A DNA stretch of 24,083 bases from Deltaproteobacteria bacterium. GTDB lineage: Bacteria; Desulfobacterota; Desulfobacteria; Desulfobacterales; SURF-7. Where the stretch lies: assembly GCA_019307665.1 (NCBI GenBank), contig JAFDJC010000005.1, positions 1-24,083 of the forward strand, written 5' to 3'. Numbering within the stretch: position 1 is the first letter of the stretch; the number at the start of each line of letters is the position of its first letter. Of this stretch, positions 7,764-15,110 are shown piece after piece. The translations under genes were made by a program, and so were the position numbers. A model generated the notes under the pieces. The model searched no databases, was not told where the DNA came from, and saw only the letters and a program-made list of their open reading frames with translations.

Positions 7764-8084
7764 TTAGAGATCAAGTTGGATTGTAATCGCCCGGCCTATA
7801 CCCTCCATCTCAATGGAGGATATCGATCCTGCTGGATTGACTAGCCGCTTTTTGCTCACCGTGGTAAACTGATCGGCCATAGCCTTGGCCTTTTTTTCAC
7901 GAAATGTCACATATGTCTCGCTTGGATAGAGTTTACCAATGCTACTCGTCAGGGGCACGACTTGAACTCTATTAAGAAAATGATTGGCGGCATCATTACT
8001 TACGATGACGGCCGGTCGTTGTTTGCGGATTTCACCTCCAACGGAAGGATCGAAGTTAATCCACCACACTTCACCTCTCTTCAT
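7764..8084 (-). CDS. PemK/MazF-family mRNA-interferase toxin
   Basis: The 106-residue protein has the typical MazF/PemK opening MKRGEVWWINFDPSVGGEIRKQRPAVIVSND-type core: GEVWW, the G-x-E-x-x-K-x-RPAVIVS motif, then VVPLTSS. These place the strand and loop residues that bind and cleave RNA. The family cuts mRNA at short sequence motifs; the site cannot be predicted here. Its start overlaps the antitoxin gene by 14 bases, so the two are translationally coupled. All expected parts are present, including the C-terminal GIGRAITIQLDL helix, so the toxin looks intact. Confidence 0.88.
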   Translation of the reverse strand: MKRGEVWWINFDPSVGGEIRKQRPAVIVSNDAANHFLNRVQVVPLTSSIGKLYPSETYVTFREKKAKAMADQFTTVSKKRLVNPAGSISSIEMEGIGRAITIQLDL

Positions 8085-8301
8085 TGTTTAAGTCCCCAAA
8101 TGTACCTTCGGCCCACTCAAGGGCTTTGGATTCTCTGACACTATCAGCAGCCATCTCTTTATATGCAGCATACATATCTTTCTTGACAACATGCGGGCGA
8201 ACCAACTCTTCGATAAAACGACTTATTTTTCGTGGTCCAATGATTGCCCGTAAGCCATCATAGACCTCTTCGTTTATGGTCACGGTAAGTTTCTTTTGCA
8301 T
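8071..8301 (-). CDS. Ribbon-helix-helix antitoxin partner of the PemK toxin
   Basis: The 76-residue protein has a short N-terminal strand, QKKLTVTINEEVYDGL, and a helix-turn-helix pair, IGPRKISRFIEELVRP, the usual build of a ribbon-helix-helix DNA-binding domain. The acidic C-terminal half (ESKALEWAEGTFGDLNNEE) is the expected toxin-blocking tail. The ATG at 8301 is chosen because GAGGAG (8316-8311 on the minus strand) lies 9 bases upstream. A GTG at 8310 would abut that site. It is the first gene of the toxin-antitoxin operon and probably represses it by binding the inverted repeat at 8315-8353. Confidence 0.85.
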   Translation of the reverse strand: MQKKLTVTINEEVYDGLRAIIGPRKISRFIEELVRPHVVKKDMYAAYKEMAADSVRESKALEWAEGTFGDLNNEER

Positions 8302-8314
8302 CACAAGCACCTCC

Positions 8315-8353
8315 TCAAAATGTTACACGTATAATACACGTGTAACATTTTGA
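8315..8353. repeat. 16-bp inverted repeat, probable antitoxin operator
   Basis: TCAAAATGTTACACGT (8315-8330) and ACGTGTAACATTTTGA (8338-8353) are perfect reverse complements around a 7-base spacer. The repeat covers the spacer and -10 element of the promoter and comes within one base of the ribosome binding site of the antitoxin gene. That is where an autoregulating antitoxin would bind. Confidence 0.75.
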
Positions 8354-8359
8354 AGTCAA
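8331..8359 (-). promoter_or_regulatory. Sigma70-like promoter of the PemK toxin-antitoxin operon
   Basis: On the minus strand TTGACT (8359-8354) and TATTAT (8336-8331) are separated by 17 bases, matching consensus at 10 of 12 positions. Transcription would start near 8324, still inside the inverted repeat, and give a short leader containing GAGGAG. Repressor binding to the repeat would block this promoter directly. Confidence 0.72.
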
Positions 8360-8399
8360 GAGATCGTAAATATTTTTCCAAGGGGCAAAACAAGTATTA

Positions 8400-9152
8400 T
8401 TAATCAGGACATTCCCCAAAATCTAATCGTATCATAAATTCCTTGTTGCCTTTAGGGCCCGGAGCAGGCGATGGAACAACGGGTCCGGGTGTGAGGCCGT
8501 TATAAGTAAAAAAGGCGATAAGATCACTAATAGTTTCTTTATGTATCTCAGGGTCTCTGACAACACCACCTTTCCCTACCATACCTTTTCCAACTTCAAA
8601 CTGTGGTTTTATCAGGGCGAGGATAAACCCGTTTTTTTTCATAAATTTCAAAACCGCCGGCACAACAATTTTTAATGAAATGAAAGAAACGTCTATGGTA
8701 ACAATATCAATAGGGCAGGGTATGAGGTTTTCGGATAAATTCCTTATATTCGTACGTTCAATAACCGTTACTCTTTTATCATTTCTCAGCGTCCATGCCA
8801 GTTGGCCATATCCCACATCAACAGCATATACATGCTGGGCATTATTCTGCAGCAGACAATCCGTAAAACCTCCAGTTGAGGCCCCGACATCAAGACAGAT
8901 GCTGTTGCTTACATCGATATTTAACTGCTGAATAGCTTCCTGAAGCTTAAGGCCGCCCCTGCTGACAAAGGGAAGTTGATCTTTTATTGTGATTGTTGAA
9001 TCAGGAAGAATTGATGTGCCTGGCTTATCCACCAACTGACTGTTGACAAGAACTTTTCCGGCTAATATCAGAGAACGCGCCTTTTCCCTGGATTCAGCCA
9101 TTCCTTTTTCAAAAAGCAGCAGGTCAAGCCGTTTTCGTTTTTTTTCCTGCAT
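8400..9152 (-). CDS. tlyA: TlyA-family rRNA 2'-O-methyltransferase
   Basis: TlyA-family enzymes use S-adenosylmethionine to 2'-O-methylate ribosomal RNA cytidines (16S and/or 23S). An S4 RNA-binding domain fills about residues 6-65 (RLDLLLFEKGMAESREKARS, then GKVLVN). An FtsJ/RrmJ-like methyltransferase follows, with motif I CLDVGASTGGFTDCLLQ and the later TIDVSFISL and IKPQFEVGK segments. The ATG at 9152 overlaps the end of dxs by 29 bases; a TTG at 9158 would add two residues. It is the last gene of the xseA-xseB-ispA-dxs-tlyA operon, an order shared by many bacteria. The older haemolysin label for this family is not supported by these motifs. Confidence 0.93.
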   Translation of the reverse strand: MQEKKRKRLDLLLFEKGMAESREKARSLILAGKVLVNSQLVDKPGTSILPDSTITIKDQLPFVSRGGLKLQEAIQQLNIDVSNSICLDVGASTGGFTDCLLQNNAQHVYAVDVGYGQLAWTLRNDKRVTVIERTNIRNLSENLIPCPIDIVTIDVSFISLKIVVPAVLKFMKKNGFILALIKPQFEVGKGMVGKGGVVRDPEIHKETISDLIAFFTYNGLTPGPVVPSPAPGPKGNKEFMIRLDFGECPD

Positions 9153-11031
9153 TTTCAAGTATCTTTATTGCAGTGTCTGCAATGGAATGCGCATCAATAC
9201 CGTATTTGGACCGCAAGAAATCCTGAGTGCCATGCTCCACGAATTTATCCGGGATACCGATTCTTGTGAGGTCCATGCCTGTCATTCCCGCCTCATTGAG
9301 GCATTCCAAAACCGCACTGCCAAAACCGCCCTGGAGTACATTTTCTTCAACAGTAATAATATGAGATATCTTTTCTGCAAGGGATATGATCAACTCGTTA
9401 TCAATCGGCTTGACAAACCTGCTGTCTACGATTGTTGCCGAAATACCTTTTTCCGACAACATTTTTTGAGCACCAAGGGCGTCATTAACCGTTCTTCCGA
9501 TGGCGAGGATCAGTATGTCATCCCCTTTTGCAAGAATCTTGCCTTTTCCTACAGGAATCGTTTCAAGGGGGGCGGTTATATCAACTCCAATGCCTTTTCC
9601 ACGCGGATATCTTAAGGCGATAGGGCCATGGTGGTTCAGCGCTGTGAAAAGCATTTTTCGCAGTTCGTTTTCGTCAGACGCCGCCATAACCACCATATTC
9701 GGTAGACTTCGTAAAAATGAAAAATCAAAAAGGCCATGGTGAGTCGGGCCATCTTCACCCACAATTCCTCCGCGGTCTATTGCAAAAACCACGTGCAGGT
9801 TTTCAAGACAGACATCATGGATAATTTGATCGTATGCCCGTTGTAAAAAGGTAGAATAGACAGCGACAACAGGCTTAAATCCTCCGGTTGCCATTCCTGC
9901 GGCAAATGTTACGCCATGCTGTTCGGCAATGCCTACATCATAGAATTGATCAGGATACATTTCCGAAAATTTTACCAGGCCCGTTCCTTCAGGCATAGCA
10001 GCGGTGACCGCGACAATTTTTGAATCTTTCCCGGCTAGTTCTACCATGGTTTTGCCAAACACTTCAGTATAAGAAGGGGGTGATTGTACGGATAATTCTG
10101 TTGATGTGCCTGTATCAATTTCAAAACAACCCACTCCGTGAAAATATACAGGGTTATCCTCAGCAGGTTTGTACCCCTTACCCTTTTTAGTTGTGACATG
10201 CAAAAGGACAGGTCCTTTTACGTTTTTAATATTATTTAGTATATCAATAAGATGATCAAGTTTGTGCCCTTTAATAGGTCCAAAATAATCGAAATTATAG
10301 GCTTCAAACAGCATTCCCGGAGTCACAAAGGTTTTGAATGATTCTTCTGAGCGTTTGGCGAATTGGTACATATCATTACCTATCTTTGGTAGAGATTTTA
10401 AGAACTCGCCAAATTCTTTTCTTAATCTTTGAAGGTATGTTGCGGAAAATTTCCTGCTCAGGAATGATGAAAGCGCGCCGACATTTTCTGATATCGACAT
10501 GTCATTGTCATTAAGAATTACAATGATTTCTCTGTCTTTATGAAGATCACCCGCTTGGTTTAAACCTTCGAATGCCAATCCCGCCGTCATTGAACCGTCT
10601 CCGATTACAGCAATGACCTTTCCGGGTTCATTTTTCAAATGCTTTGCACAGGCTATACCTAGTCCTGCAGATATGGAAGTACCGCTGTGCCCTGTTGAGA
10701 AAGAATCATAAATGCTTTCACTCATTCGGGTAAAGCCTGATAACCCGCCGTGCTTTCGCAGTGTATGAAAACGATCCCTCCTGCCGGTTAAAAGTTTGTG
10801 GGCATACGACTGGTGACCTACATCCCAAATGAGTTTGTCGTTAGGAACATCGAAAACATAGTGGATTGCAATGGTAAGCTCAACAGCGCCGAGACTTGAA
10901 GCAAGATGACCACCGTTTTTAGAAACAACCTCGACAATACTTTTGCGAATTTCGGCGGCCAGTTCAGGCAGCTTGGCCCTTGGCAGCTTCTTAAGATCAG
11001 CGGGTGAATTTATTTTATCAAGAAGACTCAA
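9124..11031 (-). CDS. dxs: 1-Deoxy-D-xylulose-5-phosphate synthase
   Basis: Dxs condenses pyruvate and glyceraldehyde 3-phosphate using thiamine diphosphate and is the entry enzyme of the non-mevalonate isoprenoid pathway. Landmarks are GGHLASSLG (40-48), GHQSYAHKLLTGR, the thiamine-diphosphate motif GDGSMTAG (144-151) with NDNDMSIS near 174, the transketolase-like DRGGIVGEDGPTHHG, and the C-terminal domain. The 635-residue length is standard. The start is a TTG at 11031. Its Shine-Dalgarno, GAGG (11042-11039), overlaps the TGA stop of ispA and lies 7 bases upstream, which indicates translational coupling. Pairing with ispA places two steps of isoprenoid synthesis under one transcript. Confidence 0.97.
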   Translation of the reverse strand: MSLLDKINSPADLKKLPRAKLPELAAEIRKSIVEVVSKNGGHLASSLGAVELTIAIHYVFDVPNDKLIWDVGHQSYAHKLLTGRRDRFHTLRKHGGLSGFTRMSESIYDSFSTGHSGTSISAGLGIACAKHLKNEPGKVIAVIGDGSMTAGLAFEGLNQAGDLHKDREIIVILNDNDMSISENVGALSSFLSRKFSATYLQRLRKEFGEFLKSLPKIGNDMYQFAKRSEESFKTFVTPGMLFEAYNFDYFGPIKGHKLDHLIDILNNIKNVKGPVLLHVTTKKGKGYKPAEDNPVYFHGVGCFEIDTGTSTELSVQSPPSYTEVFGKTMVELAGKDSKIVAVTAAMPEGTGLVKFSEMYPDQFYDVGIAEQHGVTFAAGMATGGFKPVVAVYSTFLQRAYDQIIHDVCLENLHVVFAIDRGGIVGEDGPTHHGLFDFSFLRSLPNMVVMAASDENELRKMLFTALNHHGPIALRYPRGKGIGVDITAPLETIPVGKGKILAKGDDILILAIGRTVNDALGAQKMLSEKGISATIVDSRFVKPIDNELIISLAEKISHIITVEENVLQGGFGSAVLECLNEAGMTGMDLTRIGIPDKFVEHGTQDFLRSKYGIDAHSIADTAIKILENAGKKTKTA

Positions 11032-11040
11032 AGGAAAACC

Positions 11041-11952
11041 TCATTTATCACGTTCGATAATGTATCTTGCAATAGCTGCAAGAGGATCAGAACGATTACC
11101 AAATGAATCAATATTTTTCAAGGCATTATTAACCAGTTTTTCCGCAAATTCCCTTGATTTTTCAATACCGATTACAGAAGGGTAGGTAGACTTGTCAAGA
11201 TCGGCATCTTTGCGTGCTGCCTTGCCCATTACTTTTGGATCACCTTCCACATCAAGGATATCATCAGCCACCTGAAATGCGAGACCAATATTACGTCCAT
11301 ATGATTTAAGCTGTTCAATCTGAGTCCGGCTGCCTCCACCTAAAACCGCCCCGGAATAAACCGATGCCTCAATAAGCGCACCTGTTTTTGAAAAATGAAG
11401 AATTTCGAGTTTGTTGGAATCAAGTTTGCTACCCTGAGATTCAATGTCCATCATCTGTCCTGCTATCATGCCTCTGAAACCGGAAGCTATCGCAACAGAT
11501 TTAATTACATCGAGTCTTTTGGACTCATTGATTTCTTTTTTGAAATGCCGCTTATTGTTTGAGGCAAGGATTTCAAAAGAGAGGGTAAGAAGGGCATCCC
11601 CTGCAAGTATAGCTGTTGCTTCATCAAAGGCAACATGACAGGTTGGCAGACCTCTTCGCAGTTCATCATTATCCATGGCGGGCAGATCATCATGGATGAG
11701 GGAATAGGTATGTATCATTTCAAGGGCACAGGCCGGATAAAGGACATTCTCTTCCGTTCCTCCTGCGGCTTCTGCTGCAGCAATGCATAATACAGGTCTA
11801 AGGCGCTTTCCGGAAGCCATTAATGAATGCCTCATTGCTGAAACAATTCTTTTTGAATTTGACTCCTGTGTCAGGATTTTATCCAGAGTCTTGTTTATTT
11901 TTTGCTGTTTAGCGAAAAGGTATGATTTTAAATCAAACATAGCATTATTCAT
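11041..11952 (-). CDS. ispA: Farnesyl (polyprenyl) diphosphate synthase IspA
   Basis: This short-chain prenyltransferase condenses isopentenyl diphosphate with allylic diphosphates. It has GKRLRPVL (48-55), the first aspartate-rich motif DDLPAMD (88-94), GQMMDIESQ, and the second aspartate-rich motif DDILD (230-234). The residues before the first motif, HTYSLIH, match the IspA-type short-chain pocket, with Tyr five positions before the motif. Farnesyl diphosphate is therefore the likely product, with geranylgeranyl diphosphate possible. The length, 303 residues, is normal. It lies between xseB and dxs with gaps of 15 and 9 bases. Confidence 0.94.
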   Translation of the reverse strand: MNNAMFDLKSYLFAKQQKINKTLDKILTQESNSKRIVSAMRHSLMASGKRLRPVLCIAAAEAAGGTEENVLYPACALEMIHTYSLIHDDLPAMDNDELRRGLPTCHVAFDEATAILAGDALLTLSFEILASNNKRHFKKEINESKRLDVIKSVAIASGFRGMIAGQMMDIESQGSKLDSNKLEILHFSKTGALIEASVYSGAVLGGGSRTQIEQLKSYGRNIGLAFQVADDILDVEGDPKVMGKAARKDADLDKSTYPSVIGIEKSREFAEKLVNNALKNIDSFGNRSDPLAAIARYIIERDK

Positions 11953-11967
11953 CGGACTTTGCAGGTT

Positions 11968-12210
11968 TCAACTATTATCATCAACATCCTGGGGGTTCAG
12001 AAGCTTTTCCTGTACGTTCCCATCGTTGTCTTTTATTAAAATAGTCACTTTTTGTTCAATTTCATCAAGTTTTTTATTACATGCCTTTGAAAGTTTGACG
12101 CCTTCCTCAAATTTTTTAAGCGCCTTTTCCAACGGCAGGTTGCCGGATTCGAGTTCATCAACAATTTGTTCCAGCTGTTTCATGGATTCTTCAAAGGTCT
12201 TTTTTGACAT
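11968..12210 (-). CDS. xseB: Exonuclease VII small subunit
   Basis: XseB is the small subunit of exonuclease VII, which degrades single-stranded DNA from both ends. The 80-residue protein has the conserved opening TFEESMKQLEQIVDELESGNLPLEKAL and a long helical FEEGVKLSKACNKKLDEIEQKV region. The ATG at 12210 has AAGGGA 9 bases upstream and gives MSKKTFEE, the usual family start; the TTG at 12228 coincides with that site. The start overlaps the xseA stop by 20 bases, so the two subunits are coupled. The C-terminal 20 residues are acidic and variable. Confidence 0.93.
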   Translation of the reverse strand: MSKKTFEESMKQLEQIVDELESGNLPLEKALKKFEEGVKLSKACNKKLDEIEQKVTILIKDNDGNVQEKLLNPQDVDDNS

Positions 12211-13543
12211 AAGCTGCTTTCCCTTCAACTTTTGACGTTATTTTTCCTTTTGCAAGTAATGTTTCAATAATTTGTCCTTCATTTATAACTTCAGGATCTT
12301 TTATTATTGTTTTTTCTGATAAGATCCTTGTGATACTGTATCCTCTCTCCAGAATCGCCTCAGGATTCATCGCATGCAAACGCCCTGAGATTTCTCGTAT
12401 TTTAAATTTATGTTTAACCATATTTAATTCATTCAATTTGAATAAGTTATCCGACAATCTCCCAAGTAATGCATTATAGTTTTTAATCATCGCCATGGTA
12501 TTGTTGGCATACAAGTGCCTGATCAAGAGTTCGCTTTTTTCTTTATTTTTCAGAAAATCGCCCAGACATGCCCTGGCCATTCTTGAAACAAGGTCGTCTA
12601 TTTTTAATCGACAATCCTGAATTGGTTTTTCAGGATCTTTCAAACGCTGTGTCATTGCTTTCAATTTAGAACGTAAGATATCGGAATACCATGCAAAAGC
12701 GTTTGAAAGGCTTTTCTCAAGTCCAGCACATTGTTTTTTAAGAATAATTTTTTCAGGTACAATGAGTTCAGCTGCAGCGGAAGGTGTTGGTGCACGCATA
12801 TCAGCAACAAAATCGGAAATAGTAAAATCCGTTTCATGCCCGACAGCGGATACAACAGGAATTTTTGATGCAAATATGGCTCTGGCAACAGTTTCGGAAT
12901 TAAATGCATGAAGATCTTCTAACGAGCCTCCTCCTCTGGCGAGAATAATAACATCGGAAGCCATTCTGGAATTGACAAGGTCGAGGGCTTTGGATATTTC
13001 CTCCACAGATTCCTGACCCTGAACCCTGGCTGGAATTATTTCAATATAACTATTTGAATATCTACGATAAATAATGTTCATAATGTCATGAATCACAGCA
13101 CCGGAAGGGGATGTAATAATGCTTATTTTTGAGGGTAGGAATGGAATGCTGATTTTATAGTTATCATCAAACAGGCCCTCATCAGCGAGACGTTTTTTCA
13201 GCTGTTCAAATGCAATTTGAAGAGCACCGGTGCCTTTGGGCTCTATATGCTCAAAAATAGCCTGATAGGTTCCCCTAGGTTCATAAACGCTTATCCTGCA
13301 AAGTCCTGTGATTTCCATGCCGTTTTCAGGCTGAAAAGACAGTTTTCTATTCTGGCCCTTAAACATGACGGCGCTGATCTGAGCCTTGCTGTCTTTTAAG
13401 GTAAAATAAAAATGTCCTGAGCCGGGTGACGCGAAGTTTGTCACTTCACCGGTAATCCAGACAATCGGATAGTTTTCGTCCAATAGGGTTTTTAGTTCTG
13501 ATGTGAGGGCTGAAACCGTATAAATTGATTTCTTAATCGACAT
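12191..13543 (-). CDS. xseA: Exonuclease VII large subunit
   Basis: XseA is the catalytic subunit of exonuclease VII. The N-terminal OB-fold is visible (YPIVWITGEVTNF, GHFYFTLKD, GTYQAIFEHIEPKGTGALQIAFEQLKKRL). The catalytic core follows: ISIITSPSGAVIHDIMN, ILARGGGSLEDLHAFN, VSAVGHETDFTISDFVADMRAPTPSAAAEL. A coiled, basic C-terminal region ends with ILERGYSITR. The length, 450 residues, is normal. It opens the operon that continues to tlyA. No strong Shine-Dalgarno precedes the ATG at 13543. Confidence 0.96.
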   Translation of the reverse strand: MSIKKSIYTVSALTSELKTLLDENYPIVWITGEVTNFASPGSGHFYFTLKDSKAQISAVMFKGQNRKLSFQPENGMEITGLCRISVYEPRGTYQAIFEHIEPKGTGALQIAFEQLKKRLADEGLFDDNYKISIPFLPSKISIITSPSGAVIHDIMNIIYRRYSNSYIEIIPARVQGQESVEEISKALDLVNSRMASDVIILARGGGSLEDLHAFNSETVARAIFASKIPVVSAVGHETDFTISDFVADMRAPTPSAAAELIVPEKIILKKQCAGLEKSLSNAFAWYSDILRSKLKAMTQRLKDPEKPIQDCRLKIDDLVSRMARACLGDFLKNKEKSELLIRHLYANNTMAMIKNYNALLGRLSDNLFKLNELNMVKHKFKIREISGRLHAMNPEAILERGYSITRILSEKTIIKDPEVINEGQIIETLLAKGKITSKVEGKAAYVKKDL

Positions 13544-13562
13544 GGCACTTCAACAATATTTT

Positions 13563-13591
13563 ATAATGTCCGATAATATATATTATGTAAA
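13563..13591 (-). promoter_or_regulatory. Possible promoter of the xseA operon
   Basis: On the minus strand TTTACA (13591-13586) and CATTAT (13568-13563) are separated by 17 bases. A better -10 sequence, TATAAA (13565-13560), has a spacing of 20. The spacer contains the 14-bp palindrome ATAATATATATTAT (13573-13586 with one shared base). The matches are weak and this is only a candidate. Confidence 0.3.
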
Positions 13592-13621
13592 CTTTTGAAT
13601 TAATCCTTTTAAAATCAGGTT

Positions 13622-13912
13622 TCACTCTGTTTTTTCACCCTCTTTTTTGCTTTTAAATTTTTCCAGTGTTTCTCGAATTGCCGGCACAATATAAACTTCT
13701 TCAAGCGGCATTGCCGAGAGACAGTTGGCGAGAATTTTAACCTTTTTATTTATAGACTTGTTTTTATCCATAACAAAAATTTGTTTTTCCTTTACCCTGC
13801 AAAGACCGCTTTTCACCTTTAATCCGGCATTCAACAGGTTTTTTTCAGACACGGTTATATTGAGCTTTTCCGCAAGTTCTTTAAGACCATGGTAAATCTG
13901 TTCAGTTTTCAT
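13622..13912 (-). CDS. Unrecognised 96-residue protein
   Basis: I do not recognise this family. The protein is soluble, with Lys/Glu-rich helices at both ends. It contains a middle stretch, KSGLCRVKEKQIFVMDKNKSI, then ANCLSAMPLEEVYIVPAIRETL, that looks like a compact alpha/beta fold. Two cysteines (C38 and C63) are too far apart for an obvious metal site. The ATG at 13912 is 5 bases after the FmdB-like gene's stop, so the two form an operon. That gene order suggests a shared job, but nothing in the sequence says what it is. Confidence 0.75.
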   Translation of the reverse strand: MKTEQIYHGLKELAEKLNITVSEKNLLNAGLKVKSGLCRVKEKQIFVMDKNKSINKKVKILANCLSAMPLEEVYIVPAIRETLEKFKSKKEGEKTE

Positions 13913-13917
13913 TGTTT

Positions 13918-14232
13918 TCAGTCGCTGATTATTTTGCTCAAATCCGGCATGGTTTCAGGTTTTCCCCTCTCCATATAACGGCTTTCATCATTTCGGGCAG
14001 TAACATTTTCATAAACACCGTCATCACGCTTCACAAGTTTTGTAAAACCAAGATCCTTAAGTTCGCTGTTTGTTTTTGGTGTACTGATGCCCACCAAGGA
14101 TATCAATCGTTTTACAGGCTCATTGCATTCAGGGCATCTTTTAAGCTGTTTGTCGTGAATCGACTGCTTGACCTCAAATCTCCTGCCAAGTTCACAAGTG
14201 CTTTCAGTATGTTCGTATTCGTAATAAGGCAT
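13918..14232 (-). CDS. FmdB-like protein with incomplete zinc ribbon
   Basis: The 104-residue protein starts MPYYEYEH and has FEVKQSIHDKQLKRCPECNEPVKRLIS, the layout of FmdB/CxxC-type regulatory proteins. The C-terminal knuckle C33-P-E-C36 is intact. The N-terminal knuckle, normally YxCxxCG, is reduced to one cysteine (C13 in TESTCELG), so a classic four-cysteine zinc site cannot form. The remaining 60 residues are polar and probably flexible. FmdB proteins are described as putative regulators, but their activity is poorly defined. No Shine-Dalgarno precedes the ATG, and a good promoter lies immediately upstream, so the mRNA may be leaderless. Confidence 0.75.
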   Translation of the reverse strand: MPYYEYEHTESTCELGRRFEVKQSIHDKQLKRCPECNEPVKRLISLVGISTPKTNSELKDLGFTKLVKRDDGVYENVTARNDESRYMERGKPETMPDLSKIISD

Positions 14233-14240
14233 TTTAGCTA

Positions 14241-14269
14241 GTTATAATGTTTTTTTGAAGAACCATCAA
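14241..14269 (-). promoter_or_regulatory. Sigma70-like promoter directly before the FmdB-like gene
   Basis: On the minus strand TTGATG (14269-14264) and TATAAC (14246-14241) have a 17-base spacer. Transcription would start about 7 bases further on, near 14234, only a base or two before the ATG at 14232. Confidence 0.6.
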
Positions 14270-14309
14270 GAATTATTAACTATCATTATTAATCAGTATC
14301 GGCTTTTCC

Positions 14310-14337
14310 TTGAAAAAATATATATCTGTGTTATATT
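14310..14337 (+). promoter_or_regulatory. Sigma70-like promoter of the Bax-inhibitor-1 family gene
   Basis: TTGAAA (14310-14315) and TATATT (14332-14337) are separated by 16 bases. The start would lie near 14344, giving a leader of about 40 bases that contains a 12-bp direct repeat and the AGGAGG ribosome binding site at 14373-14378. Confidence 0.5.
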
Positions 14338-14346
14338 CTTTTTAAA

Positions 14347-14375
14347 ATATATTTCAGGTTAACATATATTTCAGG
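14347..14375 (+). repeat. 12-bp direct repeat in the leader of the Bax-inhibitor-1 family gene
   Basis: ATATATTTCAGG occurs at 14347-14358 and again at 14364-14375, a period of 17 bases. The second copy runs into the AGGAGG ribosome binding site. It may be a local slippage duplication or a pair of protein- or RNA-binding sites. Confidence 0.5.
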
Positions 14376-14383
14376 AGGAAAAA

Positions 14384-15094
14384 ATGCAACAACAGTCAGT
14401 ACCTATTAAAACGACTCAAACAAATATTCTTGTTAACAGCTTTATCCGCAGCGTTTATAACTGGATGGCGGCTGGTTTGGCTATTACAGGCTTTGTTGCC
14501 TTTTACGTAGTCAACAATGATACATTGCTTCAGCTGATTTTCGGCAACCAGCTCATATTTTTTGGACTCATAATCGGAGAACTCGCCCTTGTATTCACTA
14601 TAAGTGCAAGAGTTAATAAAATGAAGGCGTCCACAGCAACCTCCTTATTTATTTTGTATGCTGCCCTTAACGGTGCAACGCTTTCTGTTGTCTTACTCAT
14701 GTATACCATGACATCCATTGCTTCGACATTTTTCATCTGTGCAGGAACCTTTGCAGTATGCAGTGTATACGGAATGGTAACAAAGCGTGACCTTACAGGC
14801 GTCGGCGGTTTTATGTTTATGGGGCTTATCGGTATCATAATCGCCTCTGTCGTAAATATATTCATACAAAGCTCCTTGCTCAGCATGATGATCAGCTATA
14901 TAGGCGTTTTAATTTTTGTGGGCTTGACGGCATATGACACACAAAAGCTTAAAAATATGGCGCTTACGCAGCCTGCGGGGCTTGATGCGGGAACTATCAG
15001 AAAAGGCGCAATAATGGGCGCATTAACGCTTTACCTTGACTTTATTAATATGTTCCTGTTTTTACTTCATATACTTGGGGTATCAAGAGACTAG
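14384..15094 (+). CDS. Bax inhibitor-1/YccA family membrane protein
   Basis: The 236-residue protein has seven hydrophobic segments after a short polar N-terminus. It carries the family's two membrane aspartates, in LTAYDTQKLK and in LTLYLDFINMFLFLLHILG near the C-terminus. In the studied relative BsYetJ these form a pH-sensitive pair that gates calcium leak, so a calcium-leak or stress-related role is possible but inferred. AGGAGG lies 5 bases before the ATG, a strong site. It is a single gene, divergent from the FmdB-like operon and convergent with vapC. Confidence 0.9.
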   Translation: MQQQSVPIKTTQTNILVNSFIRSVYNWMAAGLAITGFVAFYVVNNDTLLQLIFGNQLIFFGLIIGELALVFTISARVNKMKASTATSLFILYAALNGATLSVVLLMYTMTSIASTFFICAGTFAVCSVYGMVTKRDLTGVGGFMFMGLIGIIIASVVNIFIQSSLLSMMISYIGVLIFVGLTAYDTQKLKNMALTQPAGLDAGTIRKGAIMGALTLYLDFINMFLFLLHILGVSRD

Positions 15095-15110
15095 AATTTT
15101 ATATAGCATT

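Noticed and set aside
8400..9152. Haemolysin function for the TlyA-family gene
   Set aside because: The S4 plus FtsJ-like methyltransferase layout and operon context support rRNA methylation; nothing suggests pore formation.
9043..9615. 190-codon plus-strand ORF opposite tlyA and dxs
   Set aside because: It is the antisense of two well-supported genes and is rich in residues typical of shadow frames.
11783..12235. 150-codon plus-strand ORF antisense to ispA and xseB
   Set aside because: It lies opposite two clear genes, has no ribosome binding site and encodes a cysteine- and serine-rich shadow sequence.
13573..13586. Perfect palindrome ATAATATATATTAT before xseA as an operator
   Set aside because: It is pure A/T and low in complexity; such palindromes arise easily by chance in AT-rich DNA.
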